A stretch of 64,000 nucleotides of DNA from JBBQZU01 sp041749535 (GCA_041749535.1 JBGTBE010000099.1:1-64000); one strand, 5' to 3'; numbered from the stretch's first letter, positions 35,571 to 45,563 are shown. Notes: generated from the sequence alone by a model not told the origin. Numbers and translations: made by a program.

Positions 35571-35578
35571 CAAAACTA
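35571..35578 (-). promoter_or_regulatory. TAnnTTTG box of the surE operon
   Basis: The minus strand reads TAGTTTTG, nine bases before the ATG at 35561, implying a very short leader. No clear -33 TTG at standard distance. Confidence 0.5.
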
Positions 35579-35657
35579 CACAAATACGCAAGAGGCTGCC
35601 ACGCAAAAAGGCTTCTTATTCCTACCTTCGCGGGCAGTATTACCCTACCCGAAAAAC

Positions 35658-37349
35658 ATGAAGCGAATTATTGAATGTGTGCCCAATATCTCCGAGGGCC
35701 GCGATATGGCAAAGATCCAGGCAATTGCACAAACCGTTGAAACGGTTGATGGTGTAAAACTTCTCGATATAGATCCCGGCAAGAGCACCAACAGAACAGT
35801 GATCACTTTTGTAGGAGAACCGGAAGCAGTAATAGAAGCAGCCTTCAGACTCATAAAAAAAGCAGCCGAACTCATTGATATGAGTAAGCACAAAGGGGAG
35901 CACCCCAGAATGGGTGCCACCGATGTCTGTCCCCTAATTCCTATAGCTGGTGTAAGTATGGACGAGGCTGTGGTGTACGCCCATAGATTGGGTGAAAGGG
36001 TGGGCATTGAGCTCGGAATTCCTGGATATTTTTACGAATACGCTTCCAGGCTGCCCGCCCGAAAAAATCTGGCACATTGTCGTTCAGGCGAGTATGAAGG
36101 TTTAGACAAACTCTCAAAACCAGAATGGGCGCCAGATTTTGGTCCGGCGGCGTTTCACGAAATTGTGAAGAAAACGGGGGCAACAGCTATTGGCGCCCGG
36201 GATTTTCTGGTGGCCTACAATGTAAATTTAAATACGACCAGCACCCGTCGTGCCAATGCCATCGCTTTCGATATTCGTGAAGCGGGTAGGATACTCCGAG
36301 AAGGGGACCCTGTAACCGGGAAGGTGGTAAATGACCCGTCAGGAGAACCAGTGCGAATTCCGGGCAGCCTGAAGTCCGTGAAGGGTATTGGTTGGTATAT
36401 TGAAGAATACGGCATTGCGCAGCTTTCGCTAAACCTTACCAACATCAATATAACTCCTGTGCACCTTGCTTTTGAAGAAGCCACGGCAAAAGCCGCAGAG
36501 CGCGGTATACGGGTTACGGGTTCTGAGATTGTGGGCCTGGTTCCACTAAAGAGCTTACTCGATGCGGCCGATTACTTTTTGCACAAGCAGGAACGCTCTC
36601 TGGGCATTTCGGAGAAAGAAAAAGTGAAGATTGCCATTAAAAGCTTGGGCCTTGATGACCTTGCCCCATTTGACCCAGAGAAAAAGGTGATTGAGTACCT
36701 CATCCGCGACAAGGCAGAACACAAGCTCGTATCAATGTCGCTGATCGGCTTTGCTGATGAAACTGCTTCTGAATCGATGGCTCCCGGCGGCGGAAGTGTT
36801 GCTGCATATTGCGCCACACTTGGCGTTTCACTGGCCACGATGGTGGCCAATCTTTCGGCACACAAAAGGGGCTGGGACCATCGCTGGCAAGAGTTTTCTG
36901 CTTGGGCAGAAAAAGGTCAAGCCCTCAAGGATAAGCTTCTTTCCGCTGTGGATGAAGACACCAGGGCATTCAATAAAATAATGGAGGCCTTCGGTATGCC
37001 AAAAGAAAACACCCAGGAATTGGTGCTTCGCAAAGCGGCCATCGCTGATGCCACAAAACACGCAGTACTGGTGCCTCTTAACGTAGCGAGACTCGCCATG
37101 GAGAGTTTTGAAGTATGCGCCGCCATGGTAGAGCACGGAAATCCAAACTCAGTGACCGATGCCGGTGTAGGAGCGCTCTGCGCGCGTGCAGCTGTGAAGG
37201 GTGCCATAATGAATGTGAAAGTAAACCTAAAAGGTTTTGAAGACAAAGAATTTTCACAAGCTACGTTGGCTACCGCAAATGAGCTGGATATGATGGCCGA
37301 TGAGCTTGAACAAGCCATTCTTGCCAAGGTGAGTAAGCACTTGTCCTAA
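35658..37349 (+). CDS. ftcD: Bifunctional glutamate formimidoyltransferase / formiminotetrahydrofolate cyclodeaminase
   Basis: This encodes 563 residues. Residues 1-300 form the formimidoyltransferase part (IIECVPNISEGRDMAKIQAI, HPRMGATDVCPLIPI with the catalytic His, and the later VSKGIGWY-like KGIGWYIEEYGIAQ). Residues about 350-560 form the helical cyclodeaminase (SMAPGGGSVAAYCATLGVSL, RLAMESFEVC, VTDAGVGALCARAA). It links histidine breakdown to the folate pool. It is monocistronic here; no hut genes are in the window. A box with one mismatch (TACCTTCG at 35623) precedes it. Confidence 0.94.
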   Translation: MKRIIECVPNISEGRDMAKIQAIAQTVETVDGVKLLDIDPGKSTNRTVITFVGEPEAVIEAAFRLIKKAAELIDMSKHKGEHPRMGATDVCPLIPIAGVSMDEAVVYAHRLGERVGIELGIPGYFYEYASRLPARKNLAHCRSGEYEGLDKLSKPEWAPDFGPAAFHEIVKKTGATAIGARDFLVAYNVNLNTTSTRRANAIAFDIREAGRILREGDPVTGKVVNDPSGEPVRIPGSLKSVKGIGWYIEEYGIAQLSLNLTNINITPVHLAFEEATAKAAERGIRVTGSEIVGLVPLKSLLDAADYFLHKQERSLGISEKEKVKIAIKSLGLDDLAPFDPEKKVIEYLIRDKAEHKLVSMSLIGFADETASESMAPGGGSVAAYCATLGVSLATMVANLSAHKRGWDHRWQEFSAWAEKGQALKDKLLSAVDEDTRAFNKIMEAFGMPKENTQELVLRKAAIADATKHAVLVPLNVARLAMESFEVCAAMVEHGNPNSVTDAGVGALCARAAVKGAIMNVKVNLKGFEDKEFSQATLATANELDMMADELEQAILAKVSKHLS

Positions 37350-37408
37350 CCTGTTGTAATCGAACCATTGGCGGGATATTTGCGTATGATGATGAAACCA
37401 CTCCCCTC

Positions 37409-39682
37409 ATGGTAGCTAGGCTAACCAGCCAACAGAAGCTGAACCGCTTCGTGTATTTTTTCCCATTTCAGCTCGTGCTGGTGCACCTGCAGAGAGGGTT
37501 CTTCCTACTTCTATTTTGGATTGTTCTCATTGCCATTGTCACCCAGTCGATCGCTACAAAATTTGGGGTACCCTATCTTTTCCTCTCACCCGAATACCGC
37601 GGCGAAGTAGGGGTCTGGTCATTTGGAATTCTTGGCTTCTCCTTGGGTGCATTCATTATGGCATTCAATATTCATTCCTACGTTTGCCACGCTAATAAAT
37701 TTCCATTTCTTGGCACGCTCTCCAAGCCATTTTTCAAATTCTGTGTCAATAATTCCATCATTCCACTCGCTTTTGTAGGCATTTACATTTTCAATTCCTC
37801 GAGATTTTTGCTGCAAACTGAGCTGCTCAGCACCACCCAGGTGGTTGTGAATATGGGTGCCTTTTTGCTTGGCAATGCCATGTTCATTGCCCTTGCCCTT
37901 TTGTATTTCTTTCCCACCAACAAAAATATCTATAAGCTCACAGGTACCAGCGAAGCCGAATATGATACCCATTTTAAAAAGCGCACTTCCGGACTTCGAA
38001 GAAAAGACAAATACTATTTCGCGAAAAGCAATAAAGTGAAATGGAGGGTAGACACCTATTTGATCAACTACTTCAAAGTTAGCTTAGCCCGTGACATTAC
38101 CCATTACGATCGGGAAACATTGAAACGTGTTTTTTTTCAAAACCACGTGAATGCATCCTTCTTTGAGATATTGGTAATACTGGTATTTCTCTTCATAGGA
38201 GCCTTTCAGTTCAATCCTGTATTCGTAATTCCTGCAGCATCAAGCACCCTGCTGGTGTTTACTCTTATCATTATGTTGGTGAGCATCACCATGTCATGGC
38301 TTAAGATGTGGACGTATCCCGCCATCGCAGTTTTGCTGTTGACAATAAACCACTTCTCAGACAGGATTGATTTTCTCAACATGGCAAATTATGCCTATGG
38401 CATAGACTATGATGCAGAACCAGTAGAGTATAGCAACCGCACCATAGACAGCCTGAGCAATGATCTGTTGCGCGCCAAGCAGGATGCAGACCAGCATACC
38501 ATGGTACTGAACCGGTGGCTGGAGAAACAACGCAAAAAGGCAGGCAATGCTGCGCATAAACCCATGATGGTAATTGTAAATACCAGCGGAGGCGGCTTAA
38601 GATCCACAATGTGGACCATGCTAAGCCTCCAATATTGCGACAGCGTGACCGGAGGAAAGTTTTTTGAAAATACGAGATTGATATCCGGCTCATCAGGAGG
38701 TACCATTGGTGCCGCCTATTTCCGGGAGTTGTACTTGCGGAAGGACACCTTGATTCCCGGAATTTACAGCAATACTTATGTAGACAATATCTCCCGTGAT
38801 ATTCTGAACCGCGTAATGTTCAGCTTTGCCACAAACGACATTTTCATCAGATTTAGAAGGAAAAGCATAGGTGGCTACAAATACGTTTTGGACAGGGGAA
38901 TGATGTTCGAAGAACAGCTGAACTCAAATACCGGATTTGTGCTCAACAAAACAGTTGCATCCTACGCTGATGATGTTGCAGCCGCCAAAGTGCCTTTGAT
39001 GGTACTTGCCCCATCTGTAGTCAATGATGGACGCAGGCTTTTGATCGCTTGCCAGCCAGTGTCATACCTGTGCTATGAATACCCCGATCTGAGGCGTCAG
39101 CTCAATCTCACTGTGGAGAACATTGAATTTAACAGGTTCTTTGAAAACCACAATCCCAAAGGGCTACTACTTACAAGTGCGTTGAGGGTGAACTCTACAT
39201 TTCCATATGTACTCCCTTACGCCGCGTTGCCTACAAAGCCGCGCATTGAAGTGATGGATGCAGGCTTGCGCGACAACAACGGAACCAAGATTACAGTGCA
39301 ATACCTCAGCGTGTTTAAAGACTGGATAGAGAAGAACACATCAGGAGTTATCATACTCCAAATAAGGGACACAGAGAAATACTTTGACCCTAAGGGTGTG
39401 AATCCTACCATTGTAGATAAACTCCTCAATCCCATTGGTTCATTTTACGGCAACTTTTTTAATGACCAGGATTTTAATATGGATCAATTGTTGAAAATAT
39501 TGTCGACGACTTATAATGTGCCTATTCACCAAATACCATTGGAAATAGCCTACGACCCCGGCGACCATATTGCCTTAAGTTGGCACCTTTCAGCGCTCGA
39601 GAAGCAGCGCATTATACGCTCAGTACATCACCCGGCCAACGTAGAGGCTGCGGAGCGTATGAGAAATTTGCTTGCCCAATAG
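37409..39682 (+). CDS. Membrane-anchored patatin-like phospholipase
   Basis: This encodes 757 residues. The N-terminal 340 residues hold about eight hydrophobic helices (near 22-50, 70-90, 115-135, 148-170, 250-270, 272-292 and others). The C-terminal part is patatin-like: an oxyanion-type SGGGLRSTMW, the nucleophile motif SGSSGGTIGAAYFREL (GxSxG with Ser), and a catalytic Asp in MDAGLRDNNG (patatins usually DGG). It should cleave acyl chains from phospholipids at the cytoplasmic membrane. It lies 28 bases upstream of the Lnb-type gene and is probably co-transcribed. Confidence 0.83.
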   Translation: MVARLTSQQKLNRFVYFFPFQLVLVHLQRGFFLLLFWIVLIAIVTQSIATKFGVPYLFLSPEYRGEVGVWSFGILGFSLGAFIMAFNIHSYVCHANKFPFLGTLSKPFFKFCVNNSIIPLAFVGIYIFNSSRFLLQTELLSTTQVVVNMGAFLLGNAMFIALALLYFFPTNKNIYKLTGTSEAEYDTHFKKRTSGLRRKDKYYFAKSNKVKWRVDTYLINYFKVSLARDITHYDRETLKRVFFQNHVNASFFEILVILVFLFIGAFQFNPVFVIPAASSTLLVFTLIIMLVSITMSWLKMWTYPAIAVLLLTINHFSDRIDFLNMANYAYGIDYDAEPVEYSNRTIDSLSNDLLRAKQDADQHTMVLNRWLEKQRKKAGNAAHKPMMVIVNTSGGGLRSTMWTMLSLQYCDSVTGGKFFENTRLISGSSGGTIGAAYFRELYLRKDTLIPGIYSNTYVDNISRDILNRVMFSFATNDIFIRFRRKSIGGYKYVLDRGMMFEEQLNSNTGFVLNKTVASYADDVAAAKVPLMVLAPSVVNDGRRLLIACQPVSYLCYEYPDLRRQLNLTVENIEFNRFFENHNPKGLLLTSALRVNSTFPYVLPYAALPTKPRIEVMDAGLRDNNGTKITVQYLSVFKDWIEKNTSGVIILQIRDTEKYFDPKGVNPTIVDKLLNPIGSFYGNFFNDQDFNMDQLLKILSTTYNVPIHQIPLEIAYDPGDHIALSWHLSALEKQRIIRSVHHPANVEAAERMRNLLAQ

Positions 39683-39710
39683 GGTCAGAAAAATTGGTTA
39701 CTTTCGGCGC

Positions 39711-40877
39711 ATGTTGCGCTACACGCTGCTCACCACAATGCTTTTGGCCTGCCTGTACTCCAGGCCACAGGCCCTCTCAGAGAATACGAGCGTATCATTA
39801 ATTACCTGCGGTCCCGGCGCCGATTTATACTCAACATTTGGCCACACCGCCATACATATTTACGATCGGCAAACTGGCACCGACCGCATTTACAATTACG
39901 GAACATTCGATTTTGACACCCCGAATTTTTACCTAAAGTTTGCCCAGGGAAAACTTAACTACCAGCTGAGTGTCTCTACACTTGAGCGCTTTGTGCTGGG
40001 CTACCAATACGAAGGCCGCTGGGTGTACAGACAGGAGTTAAACCTCTCTATGGCTGATATTGAAGCCCTATATGCTTTTCTTGAAAACAACGCGTTGCCG
40101 CAAAACAAGGATTACAAGTACGATTTCTTCTACGACAACTGCAGCACACGACCAAGAGATGTATTTGAAACAGTATTGGGAGCGCGCCTTACTTACAGTG
40201 CTTCTCAGAAAGATACAGCAGCTACTTTTCGGGATATGATTGACCTTTACCTCACCAACCACTACTGGAGCCGGTTGGGAATTTACCTGGCACTTGGCGT
40301 GCCTTGCGACCACAGTGCAGACTACCGCCAAAAAATGTTTCTTCCGGACTACCTCATGTCTGCTTTTGCATCAGCAAGCGTAATGCAGGATGGAACCAAT
40401 GTACCTTTCGTGAAAAAGGAAGGATTGCTACTGAAGGAAAATCCAGCCTTGCAAGGTGAAAAGGGCAATGAATTCACTTGGGTATTTTGGGCCTTTTTCG
40501 GATGTTGCTTATTTGCCACCTTGCTTGGAAATCCCATGCGCATGAGGTGGTTTGATGTTTTCTTTTTTGGGCTGATTGGCTTCTTGGGCATCTGCCTGGT
40601 GCTCTTGTGGTTTGCCACTGACCACACAGCCACCAAATGGAACTTAAATATCCTTTGGGCCTTGCCTTCATGGATGTACGGTGCCTGGCTATTGGCGCGT
40701 GGAAGAACCAACAGCGCATTCTTCAAGTGGCACGCTGCGATCCTGTTTTTCGCAGTGGTGGCCTGGATGTGGCTACCTCAGCGCTTGCACCCTGCGGCAA
40801 TACCTCTTGTGCTCTCGCTCATGGCCCGCAGTTGGGCATGGCAAAAGAAGAAATTTACAGAACTAAAATCTACCTGA
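39711..40877 (+). CDS. DUF4105 protein, Lnb-type lipoprotein N-acyltransferase candidate
   Basis: This encodes 388 residues from ATG 39711, which begins a clean signal peptide (LLTTMLLACLYSRPQA). The DUF4105 domain at about 25-240 has His in LYSTFGHTAIHIYD and Cys in FFYDNCSTRPRDV, the presumed catalytic pair. Four to five hydrophobic helices follow (from about 265). DUF4105 proteins were identified as Lnb, the lipoprotein N-acyltransferase of Bacteroides; assignment here is by family. An earlier start at 39672 would overlap the patatin gene and spoil the signal peptide. The next gene follows after one base. Confidence 0.82.
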   Translation: MLRYTLLTTMLLACLYSRPQALSENTSVSLITCGPGADLYSTFGHTAIHIYDRQTGTDRIYNYGTFDFDTPNFYLKFAQGKLNYQLSVSTLERFVLGYQYEGRWVYRQELNLSMADIEALYAFLENNALPQNKDYKYDFFYDNCSTRPRDVFETVLGARLTYSASQKDTAATFRDMIDLYLTNHYWSRLGIYLALGVPCDHSADYRQKMFLPDYLMSAFASASVMQDGTNVPFVKKEGLLLKENPALQGEKGNEFTWVFWAFFGCCLFATLLGNPMRMRWFDVFFFGLIGFLGICLVLLWFATDHTATKWNLNILWALPSWMYGAWLLARGRTNSAFFKWHAAILFFAVVAWMWLPQRLHPAAIPLVLSLMARSWAWQKKKFTELKST

Positions 40878-40878
40878 T

Positions 40879-41403
40879 ATGCTCCCTAAACTCAAAGTCC
40901 AATTTGACAGGATGAGTGAACAACTAGATGCATCCATTAATTATTTGGAGCAACTGCCTGAAGAAAGAATTCACGCTGCCGGCAATGCAGAGTGGAGCGC
41001 AACGCAGATTTTATACCACCTGCTCATGTCAGAAACAGGCACTGTCAATTACCTGAAAAAGAAGATGCAAGCACCCCCTGAAGAAGTGTCAAAGGGAGGT
41101 ATTATGAGCATGATAAGGTCTATGTTGCTTCGCAGGGCATTGCGCAATTACAACAAGAAATTCAAAGCGCCCAAAGTGGCTGCCGAGGTTCCTCCCCGCC
41201 CCGACTACAATGCTACCCGCGATGCATACCTGTCTATACGCAAGGAACTCAAGGTGCTTTTGGAACGTTTCGACAAGGATATGGGCGCCAAGGCCTACTT
41301 CAAGCATCCCAGAGCGGGAAGACTTACCATAGGTCAAACGCTTGACTTTCTGGAAGACCACTTCCAAAGACACTATGAACAGATGAAAGAGCGAAGTAAA
41401 TAG
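40879..41403 (+). CDS. DinB-family protein
   Basis: This encodes 174 residues, a helical bundle. The DinB pattern is visible in AGNAEWSATQILYHLLMSE near the N-terminus (an expected metal His) and in GQTLDFLEDHFQRHYEQM at the end (two His). DinB-like proteins are often thiol- or metal-dependent transferases; function here is unknown. It starts one base after the Lnb-type gene stop and is the last gene of that operon. Confidence 0.8.
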   Translation: MLPKLKVQFDRMSEQLDASINYLEQLPEERIHAAGNAEWSATQILYHLLMSETGTVNYLKKKMQAPPEEVSKGGIMSMIRSMLLRRALRNYNKKFKAPKVAAEVPPRPDYNATRDAYLSIRKELKVLLERFDKDMGAKAYFKHPRAGRLTIGQTLDFLEDHFQRHYEQMKERSK

Positions 41404-41542
41404 GACGCCCATATGTCCCTTGGAACAAAGGTGTCTACACCAGGGGTGGTGGTATCTGCTTCGATAAGCCAGAATAAAAAAAGTCATACCAAAGGATAAA
41501 GGATTACCAAGCTCAACAAAGGATTAATTTCGCAAGCATATT

Positions 41543-41884
41543 ATGTCTAAAAAAGAAAAAGGTAAAAATTACGTAGTGTACAGCACAAATCCAGATTTTG
41601 CATACACATATGTTCCCAATGGTGTAGCGGTTACCCTGGCTCCAGAGAAACAAGATCTTCGCATCTGGCTCGACCGAAAGGGAGGCGGTAAAGTAACCAC
41701 GGTAGTAAAAGGATTTGTGGGCAGCGAGCAAGATTTGAAAACCCTGGGCAGCACCCTGAAAACATTATGTGGTGTGGGGGGAACTGCCAAGGAGGGAGAA
41801 ATAATAATTCAGGGAGACCACCGCGACAAGGTGCTCGCATACCTGCAAAAAGAAAAATATGGGGTTAAGAAAGCCGGGGGATAG
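41543..41884 (+). CDS. SUI1/eIF1-like translation factor (YciH)
   Basis: This encodes 113 residues. The SUI1 domain (about 35-110) is clear: IWLDRKGGGKVTTVVKGF, LKTLGSTLKTLCGVGGTAKEGEIIIQGDHRD. Bacterial YciH can bind the 30S subunit and affect start selection, but it is not essential. The stop overlaps the next gene by 26 bases when that gene starts at 41859, so they are co-transcribed. Confidence 0.92.
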   Translation: MSKKEKGKNYVVYSTNPDFAYTYVPNGVAVTLAPEKQDLRIWLDRKGGGKVTTVVKGFVGSEQDLKTLGSTLKTLCGVGGTAKEGEIIIQGDHRDKVLAYLQKEKYGVKKAGG

Positions 41885-43064
41885 ACCTAAAATTACAGAT
41901 CGCAAACCTGCACAGGAGCGGTTCCCTATGGTGGCGCAAACGCTGCAAGGGCTCGAACCGGTGCTGGTTGATGAGCTTCGGCAAATAGGCGGTAACGACA
42001 TTCGCGCAGGTAAGCGGGCTGTGTTTTTCACTGCCGATATGGACCTGGTGTATAAAGCCAACCTGCGCCTGAGAACCGCCTTGCGCATTCTCAAGCCCCT
42101 TAAAAATTTCAGGGCCCGCGATGAGGAAGAACTCTATCAGGGTGCGAAGTCGATCAACTGGCCTGCACTCTTCGATGTGAAGAAGAGTTTTATCATTAAA
42201 TCAACCACATCAGGGCCCGTGCACACCCACAACCATTATGCTGCCCTAAAGGTGAAAGACGCCATAGCCGACCACTTTCGCGAAAAGCTGGGCATACGTC
42301 CCGATGTAGACAACCGCGATGCCGACATTGTAATTCACCTTCGCATCTACAATGATGAAGTAACCATTTCCCTGGACAGTTCGGGTGAACCGTTGAACAA
42401 GCGCGGGTACCGCCACAAAGACGCCGAGGCACCGCTTAACGAATGCCTTGCTGCAGGCATGCTGCTGCTGGCCGGGTACGATGGAAGGATGAATTTGGTA
42501 GATGGCATGACAGGCTCCGGCACACTTTGTATTGAAGCTGCGATGATATCGCAGAACATTTCGCCGGGCTTGCTGCGCGAGCGATTCGCATTTATGAACT
42601 GGAACAATTTTGACGAAGCGCTCTATTCAGTCATTCACAATGCCACTGTAAACAGAATAACCGAGCGCGACGTGCAGATCACCGGTATTGAAAAAGATTT
42701 TGCAACCATCAACCTGGCCCGCGAGAGCGCACAAAAGGCCGGTGTTGCTGAAGTGATAGACTTCCGTTTTGGCGATTTTTTTCACGAAAGTGTGCCCCCA
42801 CCCCCGGGGTTGCTTGTAATGAACCCTCCCTACGATGAGCGACTTAGGCTGCACGACGCAGGAGATTTTTACAAGAAAATAGGAAGCAGGTTTAAGGAAG
42901 CATACACAGGCTACAATTGTTGGGTGCTGAGCGCGCATCTGGAAGCCATGCACGAAATTGGCCTGCGCTCGTACGACACCCACCACCTGCTCAATGGCAT
43001 GCTGAACTGTCGGTACAGTGGTTACAAACTTTACAAAGGATCAAAAACTCCTTCGGCAATTTAA
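41859..43064 (+). CDS. THUMP-domain RNA guanine-N2 methyltransferase (RlmL N-half/Trm14-like)
   Basis: This encodes 401 residues. A THUMP domain at about 70-190 is followed by a Rossmann SAM domain with GMTGSGTLCIEAAM (motif I) and the catalytic VMNPPYDERL (NPPY). The fold matches m2G methyltransferases acting on 23S rRNA or tRNA. The conserved part begins at MVAQTLQGLEPVLVDEL (residue 24). A start at 41928 is therefore possible and is preceded by AGGAG; 41859 overlaps the SUI1 gene. Its stop overlaps that of the E1 gene on the other strand by a few bases. Confidence 0.88.
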   Translation: MGLRKPGDRPKITDRKPAQERFPMVAQTLQGLEPVLVDELRQIGGNDIRAGKRAVFFTADMDLVYKANLRLRTALRILKPLKNFRARDEEELYQGAKSINWPALFDVKKSFIIKSTTSGPVHTHNHYAALKVKDAIADHFREKLGIRPDVDNRDADIVIHLRIYNDEVTISLDSSGEPLNKRGYRHKDAEAPLNECLAAGMLLLAGYDGRMNLVDGMTGSGTLCIEAAMISQNISPGLLRERFAFMNWNNFDEALYSVIHNATVNRITERDVQITGIEKDFATINLARESAQKAGVAEVIDFRFGDFFHESVPPPPGLLVMNPPYDERLRLHDAGDFYKKIGSRFKEAYTGYNCWVLSAHLEAMHEIGLRSYDTHHLLNGMLNCRYSGYKLYKGSKTPSAI

Positions 43065-45058
43065 TACGCCAGGAGCTTATCTATTGCTTCGCCCAGGCGG
43101 CTCGACGCCAGAAACTGGGCTTCAAGTGAGCCGGAGAAGGGTACGGGAGTATCCATGCTTGCGCAGCGCACTACCGGTGCATCGAGATGCCTGAAGCACT
43201 GCTCATTGATCAGGGAAGAAATCTCCCCTCCTATGCCACCGAAAAGGGTATCTTCATGGAGAATCAGCGCCTTGCCGGTCTTTTTCACGGAAGTGAAGAT
43301 CGTTTCAGTATCCAGCGGCACAAGGGTACGCAAGTCGATCACTTCTATGGATGCTTCTGACTTTTCGGCGGCAGCCAACGCCCAGTGCACACCCATGCCG
43401 TAGGTAATAATGCTCAAATCGGTACCCTGCCGAACCGTAGCCGCCACACCAAAAGGAATGTTGTAATACCCTTCGGGCACTTCTTCCTTGAAGCTGCGGT
43501 ACAAAGCTTTATGTTCAAAAAACATCACCGGATTGGGGTCTTCGAAAGCAGTAATCAGCAGCCCCTTGGCATCGTAAGGAAAAGCCGGGTATACCACCTT
43601 GAGTCCTGGCACATGGGTAAACCAGGCCTCGTTGCTCTGAGAGTGAAAAGGACCTGCCTGCACGCCGGCACCCGTTGGCATACGCACCACCACGTCGGCA
43701 TTTTGGCCCCATCGGTAATGCATCTTAGCCAGGTTGTTTACAATCTGATTAAAACCTTCAGAAACAAAATCGGCAAACTGCATCTCGACCATGGCCTTGA
43801 AGCCTTTGATGGACAGCCCGAGTCCGCTGCCTATGATGGCCGCTTCGCATAGCGGCGTATTGCGCACCCGGTCCCGGCCAAATTCTTCTACAAATCCTTC
43901 GGTTGCTTTAAACACACCGCCATATTCGGCAATATCCTGACCCATCAGCACCAGCTTTGGGTGCTTCAGCATGGCTTCGCGCAGGCCATCGCTTATGGCA
44001 TCGATCAGGCGCATTTCCTTCAATTTCTGCTTGGGTGGTGATGATGTAAATTCAAAGGGTGCGTACACATCGGCCAACTCAGTCTGTGGGTTTGGCGTCA
44101 CCGGGGGCTCAGCATATGCTTCTTCGAGTCCGGCATCGATCTCGGCTTTAAAAGCAGCGCGTATTTCTTCAATATCGCGTGTTTTGAGCACACCTGTTTC
44201 GAGCAGCCAGTTTTCATAATTAACCACAGGGTCTTTCGCAGCCCACATTTCCATCAGTTCGCCGGGCACGTATTTGGTACCACTGGCCTCTTCATGGCCG
44301 CGCATGCGGAAGGTCATACACTCCACCAGCACCGGGCGCGGATTTTCGCGCATATCGCGGGCCAGGTCTCGAAGGGTGGTATACACTTCGAGTATATTGT
44401 TGCCCGCTATTTGAATCGCTTCCATTCCATAGCCGGGCCCCTTATCCGTAAAACTTTTGCATTTAAACTGCTCGCTGCTCGGGGTGGAAAGCCCATAGCC
44501 GTTGTTTTCGATGATAAACATTACCGGCAGCCCCCATACCGCCGCCACATTTACACTTTCGTGAAAATCGCCCTGGCTAGTACCTCCATCGCCGGTAAAT
44601 ACTGCCGTTACATTTTTCTCACCACCCAGCTTGTGGGCAAGAGCTATACCATCGGCTATACCCATTTGCGGTCCCAGGTGGGAAATCATTCCCACGATGC
44701 GGGCTTCTTTTACCCCAAAGTGAAAGGAGCGTTCACGCCCTTTGCTGTATCCTTTCATCTTGCCCTGAAACTGGCTGAAGAGACGGCCCAGGGGCAGTTC
44801 CCTGGCAGTGAACACTCCCAGATTGCGGTGCATGGGGAGAATATATTCTGACGGTGTCAGTGCCATGGTAACCCCGATGCTGATGGCTTCCTGACCTATG
44901 CCCGAAAACCATTTGGATACTTTGCCCTGACGAAGCAAGATCAGCATCTTTTCTTCGATCATGCGGGGCTTCAGGATGTTCTTGTAAATTTCTTTTAGCT
45001 CCGTATCGTTCAGGTCTTTGCGGTCATAAACAGTTTGCCTGGTATCAGCGGCTATCAT
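43061..45058 (-). CDS. Fused branched-chain 2-oxoacid dehydrogenase E1 (alpha and beta)
   Basis: This encodes 665 residues. The alpha part (about 1-325) has the thiamine diphosphate motif region FTGDGGTSQGDFHESVNVA and RNLGVFTARE. The beta part (about 340-665) has MGQDIAEYGGVFKATEGF and LYRSFKEEVPEGYYNIPFG. The fusion is typical of Bacteroidota. It decarboxylates 2-oxoacids from Val, Leu and Ile, feeding branched-chain acyl-CoA into lipid synthesis. The start is taken as 45058, since the -7 box at 45074-45081 puts the transcript start after the earlier ATG (45076). E2/E3 genes are not nearby. Confidence 0.92.
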   Translation of the reverse strand: MIAADTRQTVYDRKDLNDTELKEIYKNILKPRMIEEKMLILLRQGKVSKWFSGIGQEAISIGVTMALTPSEYILPMHRNLGVFTARELPLGRLFSQFQGKMKGYSKGRERSFHFGVKEARIVGMISHLGPQMGIADGIALAHKLGGEKNVTAVFTGDGGTSQGDFHESVNVAAVWGLPVMFIIENNGYGLSTPSSEQFKCKSFTDKGPGYGMEAIQIAGNNILEVYTTLRDLARDMRENPRPVLVECMTFRMRGHEEASGTKYVPGELMEMWAAKDPVVNYENWLLETGVLKTRDIEEIRAAFKAEIDAGLEEAYAEPPVTPNPQTELADVYAPFEFTSSPPKQKLKEMRLIDAISDGLREAMLKHPKLVLMGQDIAEYGGVFKATEGFVEEFGRDRVRNTPLCEAAIIGSGLGLSIKGFKAMVEMQFADFVSEGFNQIVNNLAKMHYRWGQNADVVVRMPTGAGVQAGPFHSQSNEAWFTHVPGLKVVYPAFPYDAKGLLITAFEDPNPVMFFEHKALYRSFKEEVPEGYYNIPFGVAATVRQGTDLSIITYGMGVHWALAAAEKSEASIEVIDLRTLVPLDTETIFTSVKKTGKALILHEDTLFGGIGGEISSLINEQCFRHLDAPVVRCASMDTPVPFSGSLEAQFLASSRLGEAIDKLLAY

Positions 45059-45073
45059 GAGGTTCAATTTTGG

Positions 45074-45081
45074 CAAAAGTA
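45074..45081 (-). promoter_or_regulatory. TAnnTTTG box of the E1 gene
   Basis: The minus strand reads TACTTTTG, 15 bases upstream of ATG 45058. It decides the start in favour of 45058 over 45076. No -33 TTG at the usual spacing. Confidence 0.6.
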
Positions 45082-45185
45082 GAGAAAAGGCTTTAGAGTG
45101 GGCGGGATTTTGGCGAGAGGGTCGTGGGTAGTGATTGAATTGCCATGACAGATGCTTTTTTTGAGGGTTCGTGGGTTATTGGTTA

Positions 45186-45325
45186 TTGGTTTTTAGGCTG
45201 GATTTTTAAACCACAGAAGTAGAGGGGTTTTTGGTGGTTGATTCTTGGTTTTTAGATTGGATTTTTAAACCAGAGAAGTAGAGGGGTTTTTGGTGGTTGG
45301 TTCCTGGTTTTTAGGCTGGGTTTTA
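45186..45325 (+). repeat. Tandem repeat, unit about 60 bases
   Basis: Units beginning TTGGTTTTTAG occur at 45186, 45245 and 45304/45305. The first two are about 95 percent alike (TTTTTAAACCASAGAAGTAGAGGGG, in part) and the third runs into the shared terminator after ~20 bases. The unit looks like a decayed terminator tail that has been duplicated. Confidence 0.75.
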
Positions 45326-45328
45326 AAA

Positions 45329-45371
45329 CCGCTGGGGGCTGAGCGCAGTCGAAGCTCGGCGGCTTTTTTTT
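45329..45371 (+). terminator. GC terminator, island-flanking copy A
   Basis: CCGCTGGG (45329-45336) pairs, with G-T wobble, with CTCGGCGG (45355-45362), followed by a run of eight T. The loop contains CTGAGCGCAGTCGAAG, a string I associate with common intergenic repeats. A near copy lies at 48354-48394. Confidence 0.7.
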
Positions 45372-45563
45372 GTCTTGAAGTGAAGCATTATTTTCAGCAT
45401 TTGACACAGTTAATTAAACACTTCCCACTCCCTCTGAAATAGAGGATTAAACCTATATCATACTGATTAAAAATTTAGATTGACCTTAACATAATGTTCC
45501 CAAAGTATTCCATAATTCAAATTTATTTCTACATTGCATACTCATAACTAACCTCATGCCAGC

